Of a stretch of DNA of 64,000 nt, positions 10,736 through 25,461 are shown piece after piece. The stretch's first letter is position 1. Each line of letters opens with the position of its first letter. The DNA lies in the NCBI GenBank assembly GCA_964006375.1, contig OZ023262.1:50166960-50230959 (forward strand), given 5' to 3'. The stretch is from Tillus elongatus (Eukaryota > Arthropoda > Insecta > Coleoptera > Cleridae). The notes beneath the pieces were generated by a model that saw nothing but the letters and a program-made list of their open reading frames with translations, was not told where the DNA came from and made no database searches. The translations under genes and the position numbers were made by a program.

Positions 10736-11582
10736 ACTAACGACATCTAACGGAAACAGTTGGAACATTCCAATTCGGTACAAGAAAATTTGGTACCCGC
10801 TTGCAAGATGACATAAAATAGCTAGTAGCTTTAAAGTGGTTAAAGATAATGTCTTTATTTCATGGACTGCCAACGTAACGTTGGAATTGATACTTTAAGG
10901 TATTTAATTATTTCATGTTCTAATTAAATACTTACTTGAAAGACAATTAACTTCATGGATTTTAAATAAACGAAGCATGTGGTGGCTCCGTAATAAGAAC
11001 GTGTGCTTCTAAAGCCAAGGGTAGGGGGTTTCGGTAATTGGCCACATAGTCGCGGAAAAAATAGACGGGCGTTCAAAAAATGAACAAATAAATGGGAATA
11101 TATTGAGATAATGAGTTTTCTTAATGTGAGAATCAACTTAACACCAAAAATTCTACTAAAAATTATATATACGGAGTGATTTATGTAAGCCGTGCATTAT
11201 TAGCAGTTTTTGAACTTGCAGTTGGATTATAAACTTAAAATTTGGCAAGTTGCCATAATCGATCAGGACCGTTCTCCCTAAATAATTTCAGTCCTCCAGC
11301 TATACAGGATAGTTTGCCAAAAGTCGGTACCAACTTTCCTATTTTAAATAAAAACCTATTTTCCCACATGGTTTGATTGGCCTTCTGAGTTTAGACAACC
11401 TACGTTGTATGAGCTTATTATAGTTTTTTTTATGAAAAAAATTACCGCCGTAGTAGTATCCGAACAAATTTGTATCTCGCAAACGGTTTCTGATCAGGAA
11501 AGCCAATTTGTGGAGCAGTTAGCTGAATGTGCAGACTAACTCCTGATGTCCCATCAATGGTCCCATTTTGTACCATATGGGC
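10736..11582. other. AT-rich, no gene seen
   Basis: No supportable coding sequence. Open frames near 10924-11136 are short and unrecognised. Confidence 0.5.
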
Positions 11583-11999
11583 GCATAGTACAGGTAATAC
11601 AGAATTTGTTTCTGCATTAAACTACAGGAGGTTTTTTTTTGATAGATAGGTTTAGAATGACGTACTGAATATAAAAACACAAAATTAATACAAATTAGGA
11701 GGGCGGAAGAAAAACCGTTTCGACCTATATCTCCGTAACCGTGCACTTTAGGCCAAAAATGGTAATGACCTATATTGTAGATAATTGCATTTTTCGTCTT
11801 TTTTGTTAATTTTTTTTTTATCACTCACCGTTTAAAACTTATACGACTATTAGCATTCATTTATTGACTTTTTTTACCTATATCTTTGTTAATAATTGTT
11901 TGAAAAATAAAATGCTTATAACTTAACTTTTCAATCGACAAATTTTCTAGAACTGTCACTTAAAACTTTTTTTCTCAAATTAATATTTGAATTTTCTCT

Positions 12000-12112
12000 A
12001 AAAAAAAATTCGCTAATGAGACTCCGACTTTTGAATTTTGAAAAAAAAATTTCAAATGTGCGCTAATTATGCCCCCTAGAACACATATCCGGGGTCAGTT
12101 CAATTTTTATAT

Positions 12113-12202
<90 letters not shown>

Positions 12203-12660
12203 TTTTCCACTAAGAGCTGATTGTACTTATCAACAAACTCAAAAAATAATGGGTCAATTTTGATTAAATTTGGTGAATACCTTCCTCTTGCAAGTGGCTT
12301 GGATAAGTTTGTTATACAGGAAAATCGGCACAGGTTTTCTCGGAAAATGTTGTGTTTTCTTTCGGAAAAAAAATCATATCTCCGGAGATAACAAAGTAAG
12401 GGCAACCAAATTTGGTACGCCGGTTTATATTATAATAGGTAAATTACCTACTAAAACTTAGTTTTGTACATTAAAACATAAAAAAGTTATAGGCATTTAA
12501 AGAAAAATAAATTGGGGTTTTCCCCAAAACCTTAAAGTCGCGATTTACAACGTCAAAATTGGAAACATTTACGCAAAGAATCTGAAACTAATATAAGCTA
12601 TGGAAAGAAAATGTCTTAAGAAAAATGTTTTACAACGCTTGAAGTCTTAGCCACAACCGT
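12000..12660 (-). repeat. REP-A copy, inverted, inside the long inverted repeat
   Basis: Right flank first (TTCGCTAATGAGACTCCG, ATATCCGGGGTCAG), then the (TA) array, then the left flank inverted (GCAAGTGGCTTGGATAAGTT, GGAAAATGTTGTGTTTTC). Non-coding. Confidence 0.65.
12116..12200. repeat. (TA)n microsatellite inside REP-A
   Basis: About 42 TA units. Confidence 0.97.
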
Positions 12661-13165
12661 CATTGTCCTTCATTTGACTCAAATATTTCCAGAAAAATTT
12701 GTCGATTGAAAAGTGCAACATTTAACGCGTTATAACTTTGAAAATATTGATTTGAGAACAAAAAATTTTCACTAAAAATTGTAGGATATTTGTCGATAGA
12801 ACAGTTAAGTTAAAATCATTTTATTGCTTAAACAATTATTAACCAAGATATACGTAAAAAATCAATAAATGAATGCTAATAGTCGTATAAGTTGTAAACG
12901 GTGAGTGATACAAAAAAATATTTAACAAAAAAGATGAGAAATGCAATTATCTACAATAAAGGTTATTACTATTTTTGGCCTAAAGTACACGGTTACGGAG
13001 ATATAGGCCGAAACGGTTTTTCTCAAAATGGCGGCACTTCCGCCCTCCTAATTTGTAAGGATTTTGTGTTTTTACATTCAGTACGTCATTCTGAACCTAT
13101 CTAACAAAAAAATAACTCCTGTAGTTTAATGCATTATGGACAAGACTAACGGGCTCCTCTATTGC

Positions 13166-13799
<634 letters not shown>

Positions 13800-13803
13800 T
13801 TAA

Positions 13804-14121
13804 ACGCGGAGACCAATAACAGTAACTAAATATTCAAAGCACATAGCTCATTTCAGATTCAATAGAGCAGAAAAATCTACCGTTACACACAATATAATTG
13901 GCTATGGGCATAAGGTAGGCGATAGTAATCTTAAGTTATTGAAAGTGACCGCGGATTATCGCAAGTTAGATGCTTTGGAAAGTTTAGAAATCCCCAAAGT
14001 GAATCCACAATATTTACTGAATTCGCACACGGGTCCGTTCAATTCAGCACTTTTTGAAATAGCACGAAATAGTCCGTTGTTGCTTTCAACATCGACACAA
14101 CCAGTTAGGCGTATCCACTGA
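13804..14121 (+). pseudogene. C-terminal part of a GIY-YIG endonuclease (PLE-like), fragment
   Basis: A frame of about 105 codons with no ATG, opening immediately after a TAA next to the (TA) array. The pattern AEKSTVTHNIIGYGHKVG, then a short loop, then LKVTADYRKLDALESLEI, and a terminal LLNSH...NSALFEI matches the helical C-terminal half of PLE endonucleases, where a conserved S-x-x-x-H pair and an E-x-x-EI motif follow the YIG core. The GIY and YIG strands themselves are missing, cut off by the array. A different PLE subfamily from the one at 2.3-3.1 kb. Identification rests on remembered family patterns only. Confidence 0.5.
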
Positions 14122-14140
14122 CATAACAATAGTCCTTGAA

Positions 14141-14265
14141 TTGCGTCACCCGGTGTTACGTCATCTGGTGTTGCATCGTCCGGTACTGAGGCATCCGGGG
14201 TTTCACCATGCGGTGTTGCATAATCCGGTATTGCATCATTCGGTATTGCATCATCGGTATTACAC
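14141..14265. repeat. Minisatellite, about 15-16 bp unit
   Basis: Eight or so degenerate units of the type GCATCATCCGGTGTT (variants CCGGTATT, CCGGTACT, TCTGGTGTT). It directly follows the PLE endonuclease fragment. Unit length drifts between 12 and 16 bases. Confidence 0.75.
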
Positions 14266-14434
14266 CATTTTTAGTGTATAGTTTAGGTATATAATGTATC
14301 CAAGATAAGGAGGGTCACTATATGGGATCTTCAAAATAGTAGGAGATACAGACTTGGTTAAATGGGAGAAAAGTTACGTCTTCAAAAGCCCAACAAAATG
14401 ACGGTTAGACACGTGGTATGAAGTCGCAAATTTT

Positions 14435-15126
14435 TCACAAATTTATCTTTAATTTTCCTTTTAGGTCGATACACTTTTTCCAACGTCTCTGCCATTTCTT
14501 TAACTCTTCCAAAAAATACGATTTGTCAAACTCTTCAAAATACGTTTCTGTCTCGGCGATAACGTGCTCCTTTGAACTGATATTTCTCCCGAGATCTGTT
14601 TTCATGTTGGGACAGAAAGAACTCGCAGTGAGCCAGGTCGGGCGAGTACGGTGAATGTGGCACAGTTCATGCCATTTGGCCGCGACAATTCTGCATGACT
14701 GTGCTGAGGCGTTAACGTGGTGAAACAGTACTTTTTTCTTGGCCAAATTGGGCTGTCTCTCCTTCAATTTCTTATCGAATCGACCCAATAATTCACTGTA
14801 GTACTGCCCGTGATCGTTCTTCCTTTCTGAGACAAGCCTATAAAGATTATTCCCTGCGGATCCAAAAAAAATTATAACCATGACTTTTCTAGACGATGGG
14901 ACGTCTTTGCCTTCTTCGGAGCAGATTCACCTATAAAAAATAAATGTTTTGACTGTCGCTTGATTTCTGGCGTATAATAATATATCCAAGTTTCATCAAC
15001 GGTGGCGACTCGATTCAAAAACTCCTGTATCGCTTGTTGTCCACCTTGAGCAATCGCGGCACCCATCAGGCCAACCTTTCTCTTACTTAATTTATCATGT
15101 AAAATAGTGATTCCACAAGTTGACAC
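14435..15126 (-). pseudogene. Mariner-family transposase, degenerate
   Basis: Two overlapping minus-strand frames join near 14880 through a frameshift. The first (15126 downward) includes VATVDETWIYYYTPE, with the first catalytic Asp, and the KRQSKHL...APKKAKT wording typical of mariners. The second continues with GRFDKKLKERQPNLAKKKVLFHHVNA, where the second catalytic Asp of the usual HDNA motif reads Val, and ends ...KKCIDLKG, the normal C-terminus. The third Asp region is scrambled (HRTRPTWLT for the usual SPDLAP wording). The N-terminal DNA-binding half is absent or unreadable. Such transposases cut and paste at TA sites; this copy is inactive. Terminal repeats were not identified. Confidence 0.82.
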
Positions 15127-15670
15127 AACAATTCAGATCCTGGCGCCTGGTGAACTCTGCCAAGGATTTGCTTTATTGACTGCTCGATCTGCGACTCGTT
15201 TATGTAGAGCGTCTATTATAGTAGTTCTATATTTTCCTACATTCTTTTATCTGTGGTTTCTAACATGATATAATGACTCATTATATCATGGTTTCTACTT
15301 CCCCTGCTCGAATATAACTCTGGAGTGCTCCCTGTGACCAACACACTCTACAAGCTGTCTCTGACCATAGAGCTAGTAATACTCTCTCTGAACTGGACTC
15401 TCATAGAGAAGTGTTATTTCCGATGTAACATTGGCCGAGTTCACCAGGCGCCAACATTTGTGTCAACGCATGCATTCACCAGTCTCGCAGAGTCTGCTGC
15501 CGATTTCTCAAAGCGGAATCATAGACAAACATCACAAAATAGTGCTTGAAGTCATCAAAGCGTGTATCAGTCGCCAACCGCTAAAATATATGAGCAGTCA
15601 GAAGATAAGCGCTTAAACTCAGCTGCGGGCACCTGGTGAACTCGGCCATTATGTACTTATACTATAGTGT
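15121..15670. repeat. Non-coding element with inverted GGCGCCTGGTGAACTC motifs
   Basis: GTTGACACAA...GGCGCCTGGTGAACTC at 15118-15160 is inverted at 15436-15472 (GAGTTCACCAGGCGCC, then TTGTGTCAAC), and a third related motif, CACCTGGTGAACTCGGCC, lies at 15632-15650. A 13-bp perfect palindrome (CATGATATAATGA/TCATTATATCATG) sits at 15265-15291. No transposase. Probably a small non-autonomous element; a related GCCGAGTTCAC motif recurs near 17485. Confidence 0.4.
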
Positions 15671-16325
15671 CACATCCGCTTCTAGGAGAATTCAGTTTAT
15701 GAACTCTGTTACTATAAATTTTTAAATGTACCTACCATAGATCACTTACTGACCATATGTTTTTCAATATTTGCCTTTGTTGTTGAGCGCCATATTACAT
15801 TCCTCCTTATTAGCTATATCCATTTATCCATATATTGTTTTTGATTAATAAAAAAAATCCCTGATTAGCTATTTTATTTGACTTATTTACTTAGTTATAA
15901 CAGTATTCTCTTATTTTTAATAGCTATGAAAATCTATCTCAAAAGGTGTGCTTCAGTTTTAAAGTAGGTAGCTGATACACAAATTTGCAATTAATTAACT
16001 AATCCTTTGTTTTTTAAATTAATTCCACTTTAAATGCAATAAAATACTGTTTAAATTATCTGAAGAAATAGACACAGTTTCAAAAAAATATATACACAAC
16101 TTTAATTGCTACATATACCTCACACACTTTAAACTTTACATATTAAACTTAATAAGTGATCACCCTATAAAAAATGTATAATCATTTTTTTTTCCTTAAA
16201 TTTATGACATTCCTTTTCATCCAATTTTTCCTTTTTTTTTCATCTTGCTCCAGAATTCGCATAAAACAAACGAAAATTAAGAATACATTCTTGTTTTTAA
16301 ATTTTTGGTCACTTTATATAGGTAC
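15671..16325. other. AT-rich, no gene seen
   Basis: No frame, repeat or motif I can support. Confidence 0.5.
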
Positions 16326-16519
16326 TAAATGAGTGGTGAGCGTGTCGCCACCTAGTTGCGGGACCAAGTAGTATGTTGTCACACCAGCTCCAAATCACAC
16401 AAAGTGTTAAAAAATGGAGACTGTATACAACAAACTAACAATTTAATAAATTTTCAGCCCTGGCCCATTTCTACCCCAATATAGGGACAAAGTATGTAAG
16501 GCTAGATGCATTCTCGCAA

Positions 16520-16580
16520 CAATTAGAACCGTAGACCGGTTTCGCTCTCATTAGAGCTCGTCAGTACGGCATACTAATTG
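16520..16580 (-). ncRNA. Type I hammerhead ribozyme, left arm
   Basis: On the minus strand: distal stem I CAATTAG paired with CTAATTG; an internal loop; proximal stem I GCCGTA with TACGGT (five Watson-Crick pairs and one G-T); core CTGACGA; stem II GCTCT/AGAGC with AATG loop; GAAA; stem III ACC/GGT, with no loop, as in ribozymes thought to work as dimers; and cleavage base C. Predicted cut between 16534 and 16533. All core nucleotides are present. Confidence 0.8.
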
Positions 16581-16797
16581 CAGCGAAAATACACCTATAA
16601 AGTAATATGGCTGGTAGCCAGCCATTCAAAACTAAGTGAGTGGTGAGCGTGTCGCCACCTAGTTGCGGAACCAAGTAGTATGTTGTTAACCAAGTAGTAT
16701 GTTGGTTCCTCAACTAGGTGGCGACACGCTCACCATTCACTTTGTGTTGAAAGGCTGGCTACTTTAGCCGTATTACTTTATAGGTGTATTTTCGCTG

Positions 16798-16854
16798 CAA
16801 TTTGCCGTACTGACGAGCTCTAATGAGAGCGAAACCGGTCTACGGTTCTAATTG
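16798..16854 (+). ncRNA. Type I hammerhead ribozyme, right arm unit 1
   Basis: Same core, stem II, GAAA and ACCGGT stem III as the left-arm copy. Proximal stem I (GCCGTA/TACGGT) is identical. The distal stem is shortened to CAATT/AATTG by a 4-base deletion that still preserves pairing. Predicted cut between 16840 and 16841. Confidence 0.8.
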
Positions 16855-17100
16855 ATGTGAGAATGCACCTAGCCTTACATACTTTGTCCCCATATTAGGG
16901 TAGAAATGGGCCAAGGCTGACAATTTATTAAATTGTTAGTTGGTTGTATACAGTCTCCATTTTTTAACACTGTGTTATTTGGAGCTGGCGTGACAACATA
17001 CTACTTGGTTCCGCAACTAGGTGGCGACACGCTCACCACTCACTTAGTGTTCAAAGGCTGGCTACTTTAGACGTATTATTTTATAGGTGTATTTTCGCTG

Positions 17101-17161
17101 CATTTAGTATGCCGTACTGACGAGCTCTAATGAGAGCGAAACCGGTCTACGGTTCTAATTG
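17101..17161 (+). ncRNA. Type I hammerhead ribozyme, right arm unit 2
   Basis: Complete core with CATTTAG against CTAATTG (one mismatch) in the distal stem I. Predicted cut between 17147 and 17148, exactly 307 nt after the cut in unit 1, so two cuts would release a 307-nt monomer. Confidence 0.8.
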
Positions 17162-17185
17162 TTGTGAGAATGCATCTAGCCTTTC

Positions 17186-18030
17186 TTTATAAGTATTAAT
17201 TGTGAACACTTCTTATTAACTTTCGTCGCCCCAATTTGTCTTTACTTTCATTTATAATCCTTTGAATATTTCACAAAAACGCTTGTGCACTTTCACTTTG
17301 TAACTCCTAACAAAAAGTTTCGCTGATATATTTACAACCAAATTCTGTAATTTCCCATTTCATGTAAACGTCAGTAAACTCAGTAAATTTTGACGTCTGT
17401 CATTCAACTTTCGTAACCTAAAATGTCAAACTCTGACAATTGATTTATCTTCTTTTTAGTGCCCATAATGTCGTTGACTACTTGCCGAGTTCACGAGCGT
17501 CTCGTCACAGTAAAAACTCGGTTGCACTGATCATGCGCACTTCACAGAAAAAATTAAGTAAGGCAATAAAAGATCTCCTTGATGTACCGTTTACACACAA
17601 TTCTTCCAACTGACCTGCCCTCACATCAGTTTGCCCAATCAAAATCTAAAATAAGGAAAAAGGGGAAGGAAAGGTACATTATGTTCACATGAATGGCAGG
17701 ATTTATTTTCCTTCTCCATTTAGCCTTTAAATAGACAAATTGATGTCGAGGCACGTCAGTTAGGAGTAGTGTGTGTAAACAATACGTCAGGGAGGTATTT
17801 TCTCCTTACATAAAATATTCTCCAAAGTGCGCATTATCAGTCCAACCGAGTCTTTACTGTCGCCGGACACTCGTTTGTATTCTGTTAAATTCTACTTGCG
17901 CGCGGCGTTTTTCCTATTTATTGAACTCCACCCCTTCAGTCTAATTGGCCAAAAATCGCTTATTCCACTACTTAATTTCTCATTATGCCATTTTGACAGC
18001 TATTCCGCATTAATTTTCTTATATTATAGT
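17186..18030. other. AT-rich, no gene seen
   Basis: No recognisable element; a GCCGAGTTCACGAG motif near 17485 echoes the repeat at 15.1-15.7 kb. Short frames only. Confidence 0.45.
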
Positions 18031-18105
18031 TTTAACTGTCAAGAGTATTTATGCAGAAACATAGAGTAGTGTTGACGGAAACACTGCGGTCGGAACCACC
18101 GCTAC
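18031..18105 (-). repeat. Truncated 3' LTR of the gypsy element
   Basis: About 75 bases match 19524-19600 with a few differences (GCTACA versus GCCACA, AAACAT versus AAACTT), then the match stops. A purine tract, GAGAGGGGAGTA on the minus strand, immediately precedes it (18106-18117). Confidence 0.8.
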
Positions 18106-18136
18106 ATACTCCCCTCTCAGTGGCAACGCTATTAGT

Positions 18137-18640
18137 TCAAGTATCTTCGTGGAAATCGAACTCTACGTCCATGGCGTGTAGTTTAAACATGAACTTCACT
18201 GTCACTTTCAGTTTCATTAGGTGTTGGACTTTCACTGTCACTTTCACTAGGTGTTGGACTTTCACTGTCACTTTTAGTTTCAGTAGGATGTCTCTGAGGC
18301 TGGAAAGTTGTCTGTTCGTTATCACAAAGAATGAATGCGGGTTTAAGACGGTCAACAGAAATTGTCTCTTCTCCGTGTGATTTCTTGATTTTGAAGACTT
18401 TGTCAGTTCGGGATAACACTTCAAAGGGGCCGTCATAAACTGGTTCGAGGGTTTTTCACGGAATATCAATGCGAACAAAAACAAAAAGTGCTTCCATAAG
18501 CTTAGGGTGGACAAATACCTTTTTTGCAGTATGATGTTTAAAAGGTACTTGGTTAGCTTGTCGGGCTCGCGTGATTGAATTCCAGCCACGTTGTATTTAT
18601 CTCCGGAAAATTCCACGATTTTGTCTGCTGTAACCGACAA
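18137..18640 (-). pseudogene. Gypsy integrase C-terminal fragment
   Basis: Reading in two frames on the minus strand, the segment 18580-18183 gives the end of a gypsy integrase: ALFVFVRIDIP-like wording (degraded), then VLSRTDKVFKIKK, GEETISVDRLKPAF, and an acidic Ser/Thr tail with two near-identical SDSESPTP repeats. These residues form the small beta-barrel tail after the DDE core. At least one frameshift separates the HPKLMEAL-like part from the VLSRTDK part. It follows gag with nothing in between, which marks an internal deletion. Confidence 0.72.
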
Positions 18641-18643
18641 ATT

Positions 18644-19030
18644 TTATAGAGAATCGTTGCTCAAAGCCAAAATTGAACGAACGTTGACTGGTAAACGTAG
18701 TAGAAATACAGTTTTAAGGAAATCCTCTTTAATCTGACTACCGGCTAAAAACTTCATTTCGCGTAAAAGTTGCGATGGTTTTCTGTCGCCTAATTCTAAT
18801 TCTGTTAAAAGTTTATTTATTTTGCGACTTTCGGACTTTTCAAATTCTAATAAAAGACGTTTCATTAGATCTGAATAGGGGGTTGATGATAACGGTTGGG
18901 TTAAAAAATCTGAAATTGACTCTGCGACATCAGGATCGAGTATAGCGAGTACATGACTGAATTTTGTCTTTTCAGAACTGATCTGCGATATATAGAACTG
19001 GGCGTCAACCTGCATTTGCCAGATTTTCAC
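18644..19030 (-). pseudogene. Gypsy Gag fragment
   Basis: About 128 codons of capsid-type Gag: IWQMQVDAQFYISQISSEKT, KFSHVLAILDPDVA, LLLEFEKSESRKINKLL, ELGDRKPSQLLREMKFLAG and FLLRLPVNVRSILA. This matches the Gag of insect gypsy/CsRn1-like elements, which assembles the virus-like particle. No zinc knuckle follows, because the frame passes straight into integrase-tail sequence. The upstream region to the primer site contains the rest of a leader without a clear ATG. Confidence 0.8.
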
Positions 19031-19242
19031 GTTACGTCACCATATAGGAGGTAATTTTATTGCAACCCTTGCCATGATATTGCTGCTTGAAGAATCTTCG
19101 GCCATTGTGAAAAAAAATCAGATTATTTTTAAATTAGAAAGGACTGACCTGTTTAGATATTCGTTTTCTGTAGGCATGGGCACGTGCGTGGAAGTTAGGC
19201 GACGTCGGCTGGAACATCAGGCTCGGCATCTTCGGCTTGCGG

Positions 19243-19255
19243 TACGGGGTCACCA
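19243..19255 (-). other. Primer-binding site of the gypsy element
   Basis: TGGTGACCCCGTA on the minus strand, seven bases from the LTR end; eleven bases match the complement of a tRNA-Trp 3' end. Confidence 0.6.
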
Positions 19256-19262
19256 ATATGGA

Positions 19263-19600
19263 TGTTAATTGCACTTGTTGGTATTAAATCCATACGTAAA
19301 CATTTAATATACTTTATTATTTCACTAACTGAATAAACTATATGATACATTTAACTATAACAATTACAACAGTACATGAGTACATAACAGATAACTGACC
19401 GAGCGTAGAGGACGTGTGTTCACTGTAGCGGTTGGTAGCGAGGAGAGAGAGAGAGAGAGATCGCCTGGTGTCTCTTATATGCCGTAGTTCTTGACAGCTG
19501 GCTGTCGCATAACGTAACGCAATGTTTAACTGTCAAGAGTATTTATGCAGAAACTTAGAGTAGTGTTGACGGAAACACTGCGGTCGGAACCACCGCCACA
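19263..19600 (-). repeat. 5' LTR of the gypsy element
   Basis: 338 bp with TG...CA ends on the minus strand. It carries a TATA-like GCATATAAGAG followed about 30 bases later by a (CT)n run (GA repeats on the plus strand, 19443-19460), as expected of an LTR promoter. Confidence 0.75.
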
Positions 19601-19904
19601 TCGATATTTTAAATTCTTTCCGAGTCTATATTTTTTTCTACTAACCAATACTCTTGATAAAGTTTAAATACATTTGTTCTTTAAAAATAAAGCTTCCTTT
19701 TGATATAAAAATATCCTGTGAGCTATTCATTTACACTATACTAATTTGACAATTATTTCAAAGTTATTTATAACATTTGAACATCTCTAACTTGGGTCAA
19801 TTAAAATTGTATTTCCTCAAATAATAATCTCTATATCAATAAAAAAAGTTCGAGACGCAGCAAGTGCGTTATCGTAGTGAATTTTTATTAAATGCTTCAA
19901 ATTT

Positions 19905-20310
19905 GAATAACTCAATTATCTATAAACTTAGAAAGTTTAATTTTGGTATGTAGTAAGGTGTTTCCGAAGAAAAGATATACACCGAATTTCGTTAAAATAG
20001 CTCTGTAATTTTCGGAGATAAAAATTTTGTTCGAAAGAAAATTCAAAATTTGAGTAACTCAGTGTTCCATACATTTAGAAAGTTTAATTTTGGTAGATTG
20101 TAAGGTCTCTCATCAGACAATATATCCGTTAAATTTCATTAAAATAGCTTTGTAGTTTGCGAAAAAAAAATTTTCGAAAGAAAACTCAAAATTTTCCCGG
20201 AAAACCCCGTCCGATTTTCCTGGCCAACGAACTCATCCAAGCCATTAATAAAAGAAAGACACTTGCCAAGTTTAATCGAAATCGGTTAATTATTTTTTGA
20301 GTCATCAAAT

Positions 20311-20404
<94 letters not shown>

Positions 20405-20525
20405 CGAAACTGACCCCGGAGGTGGGTTCTAGGGGTCCTAGTTCGCGCTCATTTCAATTTTTTTTGCAAAGTCTCACTATCAATACCTCTATTAGTGAAT
20501 TTTTTAAAATAAAAATTCACTAAAA
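19905..20525 (+). repeat. REP-A copy
   Basis: Left flank (GAACTCATCCAAGCCATTAA, ATCGAAATCGGTTAATT), (TA) array, right flank (GAAACTGACCCCGGAGG, CGCGCTCATTTC), and terminal palindrome AGTGAATTTTTT...AAAAATTCACT. Confidence 0.65.
20313..20401. repeat. (TA)n microsatellite inside REP-A
   Basis: About 44 TA units. Confidence 0.97.
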
Positions 20526-20527
20526 GT

Positions 20528-21180
20528 GCCAATATTTAGAAGAACATTCGCTTTACACATTTCATGTGTGAAAAATCTCAATTGGCACCAACATGTCACA
20601 TCAATTGCAGAAGCGGCTGCTAAGAAATTAGGTTTCCTCTTCCGGGCTCGCAAATACTTTTCACCAGCTAATCTCTATACCATATATACTTCACAAATAA
20701 GACCAAACCTCGAATACTGCTCCCACATCTGGGGTGCCGCTGCCGCTTCTACACTCGTATCCTGGACTCCATGTCTCATCGGTGACCCTACCCTCACCCA
20801 AAGGCTGCCAACCCTTGCCCACCGACGTGCCGTTGGTGACCTCTTTCTCTTTTATAGATATCTGCAAGGGCACTGCTCAGAGGAGCTTTCTTCCATAGTT
20901 CCTCCACCTGCTGCCCCCAACAGATCTACCAGGGGAACAGAGCGAATACACTCTTTTACTGTCCAGGTCACCAGACATAGAACATCTTGTTATGCCTGCT
21001 CTTTTGTCCCGAGGACTTCCAAGTTGTGGAATTCCTTGCCGGCACATGTTTTTCCTTCTCCCCCGAACTTCCAAGTCCAGAATTAACAAGTTGCCTCTTT
21101 CCTTCTTGTCAACACCCACGGTACGATAGCATTTAGGCTGTAAGCCCCCGTGGTGTGTTGTTGAAATAAAATAAAAAATT
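20528..21180 (+). pseudogene. Non-LTR retrotransposon 3' end (reverse transcriptase C-terminal region)
   Basis: One frame of about 180 codons plus 3' UTR. Wording such as NLNWHQHVTSIAEAAAKKLGFL, RARKYFSPANLYTIYTSQIRP, LEYCSHIWGAA, LAHRRAVGDLFLFYRYLQGHC and SKLWNSLPAHVFP is the conserved tail found after the reverse-transcriptase domain of jockey/CR1-group elements, where proteins copy their own RNA at a nicked target. The catalytic YADD-type motif lies upstream and is missing, so this is a 5'-truncated insertion, abutting the end of a REP-A copy. The 3' end has the usual GGCTGTAAGCCCCCGTGGTG tail hairpin-type wording, then A-rich sequence. Confidence 0.85.
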
Positions 21181-21334
21181 GTTTAATTACTCAGAAATAC
21201 CTTTAAATATCTATATTTTTCAAGACGCATCGTTTTATCTTATTTTGACAGCTCTAACTTACATTAGGTACTGTCAAATACATTTTTTTTTATAAAATTT
21301 CAAATCAGAACCAACTGAAAGTGGTGCCATCTTT

Positions 21335-22620
<1,286 letters not shown>

Positions 22621-22628
22621 CATATATA

Positions 22629-25453
<2,825 letters not shown>

Positions 25454-25461
25454 CTTGGAAC

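Larger units (their letters stand above)
11583..13165. repeat. Long inverted repeat with REP-A inserted in the middle
   Basis: Arms about 11583-11965 and 12690-13165 are inverted copies. Both contain GGCCTAAAGTRCACGGTTAC-type wording, the GTAGTTTAATGCA motif near their outer ends, and TCAATCGACAAATTTTCT-like wording near the inner ends. Matching frames on opposite strands (reading FWPKVHGYGDIGRNGF) come from the repeat itself; they carry no protein signature I recognise, and the right arm has small indels. The spacer is mostly a REP-A copy. It resembles a foldback or MITE-type element. Confidence 0.6.
16326..17185. mobile_element. Inverted array of a 307-nt hammerhead-bearing repeat (retrozyme-like)
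   Basis: Left arm (about 16326-16690, minus strand) and right arm (about 16695-17185, plus strand) are inverted copies of the same unit. Each arm holds more than one unit in tandem. In the left arm GAGTGGTGAG recurs at 16331 and 16638 (307 nt). In the right arm the ribozyme core recurs at 16810 and 17117 (307 nt). There is no open frame. Each complete unit carries one full hammerhead motif. Tandem units of a few hundred nucleotides with type I hammerheads and no coding capacity are the hallmark of retrozymes, small non-autonomous retroelements that spread through circular RNAs. Assignment is inference from structure. It could instead be a PLE pseudo-LTR remnant. Confidence 0.7.
18031..19600 (-). 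mobile_element. Internally deleted Ty3/gypsy LTR retrotransposon
   Basis: Minus-strand element: a full 5' LTR (19263-19600), a primer-binding site, a gag fragment, then directly the integrase C-terminus, a purine tract and a truncated 3' LTR (18031-18105). The protease, reverse transcriptase and RNase H are missing. Primer-site wording (TGGTGACCCCG, as complement of tRNA-Trp) and the short gag point to the CsRn1-type gypsy clade. Cannot move alone. Confidence 0.8.

Noticed and set aside
11519..11824. Similar frames in both arms of the long inverted repeat as a paired gene family
   Set aside because: Similarity follows from the inverted repeat itself, there are indels between arms, and no protein signature is present.
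14141..14265. Repeats with regular spacing as a CRISPR array
   Set aside because: Units are 12-16 bases and contiguous without spacers, in a eukaryotic repeat context; it is a minisatellite.
16548..16567. GAGCTCTAATGAGAGC as a simple promoter or operator palindrome
   Set aside because: It is stem II of a complete hammerhead motif found in three copies, which explains it better.
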